From the NCBI GenBank assembly GCA_937888485.1, contig CALAQQ010000231.1, positions 1-8,627 on the forward strand: 8,627 bases of DNA, given 5' to 3'. The notes beneath the pieces are model-generated. The model had not been told where the DNA came from. It did no database searches and saw only the letters and a list, made by a program, of their open reading frames with translations. The translations under genes were made by a program, and so were the position numbers. Source of the DNA: an uncultured Clostridia bacterium (GTDB lineage: Bacteria > Bacillota > Clostridia > Oscillospirales > Acutalibacteraceae). This document shows positions 6,925 to 8,627 of this stretch, one piece after another. How positions within the stretch are numbered: the first letter of the stretch is position 1; every line of letters begins with the position of its first letter.

Positions 6925-7167
6925 CGAATAAAATCCGTGGTGCCACCCTGATTCACGGCAATGCCGTGCACTTTTGCGGGATACTGACATATCCCCGGCA
7001 ACTAACGTATGCCATAACGTTGCAGAATACTCTGCGCATTTGCGCATTTGACTGCACCCTCTGCGGTCCATTTGACAACTTGTTTCTTACCCGACTTTCA
7101 GCAACGCGGGCTCTCTGTGAAGTCATAATTGCCTTTATCTCCGCTTCAACGGTTTGATATATTATTT
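6885..7167 (-). promoter_or_regulatory. T-box riboswitch (tRNA-Trp responsive leader), specifier UGG
   Basis: A complete T-box leader read on the minus strand. Its hallmark AGGGUGGCACCACGG lies at 6949-6935. Stem I runs from about 7146 to 7063. Its GCGG (about 7144-7141) pairs with CCGC (7066-7063), its distal part holds AGAGAG and a CCCG/CGGG-closed loop, and the specifier UGG lies at 7070-7068 in the context AAUGGAC. UGG is the tryptophan codon and matches the downstream gene. Further elements are a hairpin GCAGA/UCUGC, an AACGU/ACGUU stem (stem IIA/B region), and stem III GGGAUA/UAUCCC (6995-6990 with 6983-6978). Antiterminator: CAGGG (6950-6946), 7-base bulge UGGCACC, ACG, then CGU and CCUUG (6926-6919). 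Uncharged tRNA-Trp should pair at UGG and UGGCACC, hold the antiterminator, and let trpB be transcribed. Fold drawn by hand. Confidence 0.96.
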
Positions 7168-7173
7168 TTCATA

Positions 7174-7202
7174 ATTATATCACCATAAGATTTAATTGTC
7201 AA
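7174..7202 (-). promoter_or_regulatory. Consensus sigma-A promoter of the T-box/trpB unit
   Basis: On the minus strand a perfect TTGACA (7197-7202), 17-base spacer and a perfect TATAAT (7174-7179) with TGA directly upstream (extended -10). Transcription should start near 7167, just before stem I of the T-box. A promoter this strong fits control by attenuation rather than by initiation. Confidence 0.93.
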
Positions 7203-7214
7203 CAGGAAATAATT

Positions 7215-7242
7215 ATCCCCGACAGATAATTCCGTCGGGGAT
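7215..7242 (-). terminator. Terminator-like hairpin after the GH2 gene
   Basis: Perfect 9-bp stem ATCCCCGAC (7215-7223) / GTCGGGGAT (7234-7242), with two more pairs possible inside the loop. On the minus strand AATTATTT follows, a poor U tract, so termination may be incomplete. It lies 10 bases after the GH2 stop codon and 12 bases before the trpB -35 box, insulating the T-box unit. It shares the 11-mer CTGTCGGGGAT with the T-box terminator. Confidence 0.7.
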
Positions 7243-7252
7243 ACAGTATTGT

Positions 7253-7990
7253 TTATTGAGGTTTCTTTATTTTATTAAGCTGTGCGTTGATTCCGAGAAG
7301 CTGTTCTTTGGTAAGATTGATTCCCATTGTGCCAATCATACCGGCAAGACGAATAAACGTAAAGCCGCCCATCATCTGCATCATGGCTTCATTCATTTCA
7401 AAACCGCCTGCAACCTTATCGCCTTCCTTAGGAAGGAACTGACCCATAAGACCTCCGAAAAGCTGCATTCCTTCGGGAGTTGACATAATATCGCTGAGTT
7501 TATCATTGATTGAAAGATATCCTTCAACTTCTGTTATATCAAACCAGTTGAGGATTGCGCTCTTTTCTCTGAGTCTGTATTCCTCATTGAAAACATCAAC
7601 CTTACGGATTTTACTTTCATCCTTACACTCCCCTGCAACGGCAACGAGAGTGGTTTCTCCGCTGTTGGGAACATCAAAATAGAAGAAATGCTCGGACGAC
7701 GACTTCTTGCCGAGGCTTTCACCGTTTGCAAAAAGTTCAACCTCGGGAAGATTTGAATAAACAGTAACCTTGGTTGTATCCTCAACTCTGTCAACATATC
7801 TCTTTGCGCAGATATGAACAAACGGATCATCAGTGAGCCATGCCTTATATGCATAGAAGGAATCCTTCTTGTATTTTCTGTCCATGGTGATAAGACCCTT
7901 ATGATTCTGACCGTTTTCGCCGCCTTCACTTCTTGCATCTGCACCGAAATCGAACATATTCCATACATGGGTTGCCCAAAGATATTTCCG
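7253..7990 (-). pseudogene. GH2 family beta-galactosidase/glucuronidase, C-terminal fragment cut at the junction
   Basis: About 245 codons of the 3' end of a glycoside hydrolase family 2 gene; intact relatives are usually 700-900 residues. The fragment opens with KYLWATHVWNMFDFGADAR, the last barrel strand of the GH2 catalytic domain, then NGQNHKGLITMDRKYKKDSFYAYKA split across the usual C-terminal barrel region. Next comes an Ig-like DUF4982-type domain (KVTVYSNLPEVELFANG to about residue 120 from the Met at 7957). The tail (about 130-234) is methionine-rich, predicted helical, and ends in NLTKEQLLGINAQLNKIKK. Both catalytic glutamates lie upstream and are missing. Reading upstream in frame gives TAG at 7997-7999, where sequence of another character begins. 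Either a true pseudogene or one half of an assembly chimera; the latter seems more likely. The stop (7253-7255) and its hairpin are normal, so the 3' end is native. Confidence 0.82.
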
Positions 7991-8000
7991 GGAAAACTAA
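7985..8000. other. Junction between two unrelated sequences
   Basis: GH2 homology holds up to about 7987 and RNase J-like coding starts by about 7998. Both genes are broken inside conserved domains at this point and in different frames. Codon style changes here: in the RNase J-like part all five other proline codons are CCA or CCT, and the only CCG lies at the junction. No insertion sequence, direct repeat or att-like site is visible. Confidence 0.75.
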
Positions 8001-8627
8001 ATCTTCCTTTGTAAAACTTCCATCTTTTATACCTGATGTTTCATCACTAACTAATAACTCTATTGTTGTGCTTACATATACTTTATCATCTTCATGTAAT
8101 GCTATTTTTTGAAGACTTCTAAATAAATCTTTTCCTCTTCCTGAAATCAAGACAATAATATCATCTTGCATATCATCAAAATTACGTTCATTTACTACCA
8201 ATTCTTTTGGGAATTTATAGTAATTTAAATCTTCCATGTGTTTTAAGAAATAACTTGCTTCATCTCCATGGAAATATACTTTCTTTTTAAAACGGATTGC
8301 TAAATCAAGAATTTCACGCATTCTAAATAAACTTTGTGCATAACAACTAATTAAAATACGGTGATCACTTGATTCAAATATTGGGAATAGTTTTGATGAA
8401 ATACGATGGAATGGCGATGTATGTCCTTCTTTTTCAGCCCCTAAAGACTCGTTTAATAAACATAATACACCTTCTTTACCAATTTCACTTAATTCATTGA
8501 TATCAAATTGATATTCAGGTTCTCTCATGTCATAGTCAATAATGAATTCACCAGTATAAACAATGTAACCTTGATCCGTATAAATAGCTATACCAAAATT
8601 ATCAGGATAAGCATGGCTCATTGCAAA
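7991..8627 (-). pseudogene. RNase J-like (metallo-beta-lactamase/beta-CASP) internal fragment
   Basis: An open frame runs in from the right edge without a start. About 212 residues resemble RNase J: FAMSHAYPDNFGIAIYT corresponds to THSIPDSVGVVI, YIVYTGEFIID to the NIVHTGDFKFD strand, and ELSEIGKEGVLCLLNES to the typical LAEIGKEGVLCLLSDST. The following HRILISCYAQSLFRMREILDLA matches the beta-CASP opening ATFASNIHRVQQVIDAA in pattern. The metal-ligand Asp of TGDF is Glu here, and the TTGSQGEP motif reads LISGRGKDL. So the protein is a divergent, perhaps weakly active RnjB-type paralogue. The frame goes on to a TGA at 7926-7928, but its last 20 or so codons are GH2 DNA read in the wrong frame. 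Composition is AT-rich (hand count 16 G/C in 60 for 8041-8100, against 28 in 60 for 7681-7740). Source probably a low-GC Firmicute or Tenericute-like genome. Confidence 0.72.

Noticed and set aside
7033..7050. Tandem repeat TGCGCATT x2
   Set aside because: Two copies of 8 bases inside the T-box stem II region are explained by a GCGC/GCGC hairpin in the leader RNA, not by an independent repeat element.
7144..7172. Eight-codon leader peptide (ATG at 7170-7172) before the T-box
   Set aside because: The ATG lies at or before the predicted transcription start, has no ribosome binding site, and overlaps the base of stem I. T-box control does not need a leader peptide.
7926..8621. A 231-residue intact gene starting at ATG 8621
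   Set aside because: The frame continues upstream to the window edge (FAM before the Met). The Met lies inside the conserved RNase J core, and the last 20 or so codons are GH2 DNA in the wrong frame.

Overview
This window looks like a piece of a gut-type Clostridia genome (Firmicutes, probably Oscillospirales or a neighbour). The grounds are strong AGGAGG-like ribosome binding sites, extended -10 promoters, a T-box riboswitch, a GPH-type sugar symporter and a GH2 glycosidase, with moderate GC and many GAA/AAA/CTT/GGC codons. The taxon is inferred from style, not from any search. The right end (about 7990-8627) is clearly more AT-rich and uses other codons. It seems to come from a different, low-GC genome, either through a chimeric assembly or a recent rearrangement.

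Layout. Positions 1-2106 hold a divergent carbohydrate locus. A Gfo/Idh/MocA-type NAD(P)-dependent oxidoreductase (partial, minus strand) faces two tandem TIM-barrel sugar isomerase/epimerase-type enzymes (plus strand), each with an intact E-D-H-E metal site. A two-promoter spacer lies between them and a strong terminator closes the plus-strand pair. Convergent to this pair is a GPH-family sugar:cation symporter (2105-3565, minus). A 334-base AT-rich spacer carries the symporter promoter and the promoter of a long-chain-type acyl-CoA synthetase (3900-5612, plus), which starts at TTG. A bidirectional terminator separates the synthetase from a convergent trpB (5652-6872, minus).

TrpB is monocistronic within the window. 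A complete T-box leader with specifier UGG (Trp) precedes it, driven by a consensus promoter (TTGACA-17-TATAAT). Antiterminator and terminator can be drawn base by base. TrpA is not next to trpB.

Upstream of the T-box promoter is the 3' end of a GH2 beta-galactosidase/glucuronidase-type gene (7253 to about 7990, minus). Its catalytic barrel is cut off at about 7990 and replaced by an internal fragment of a divergent RNase J-like protein (about 7991-8627, minus). Both proteins break at the same place.

How it fits together. The oxidoreductase, the two isomerases, the symporter and the GH2 enzyme suggest uptake and oxidative or isomerising breakdown of glycosides or unusual sugars. The acyl-CoA synthetase (fatty acid activation) and trpB (tryptophan from indole and serine, switched on by uncharged tRNA-Trp) look like independent housekeeping units. 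Points most worth a second look are the junction at about 7990, the lone T-box-controlled trpB, the oxidoreductase/isomerase divergon, and the methionine-rich tail of the GH2 protein.
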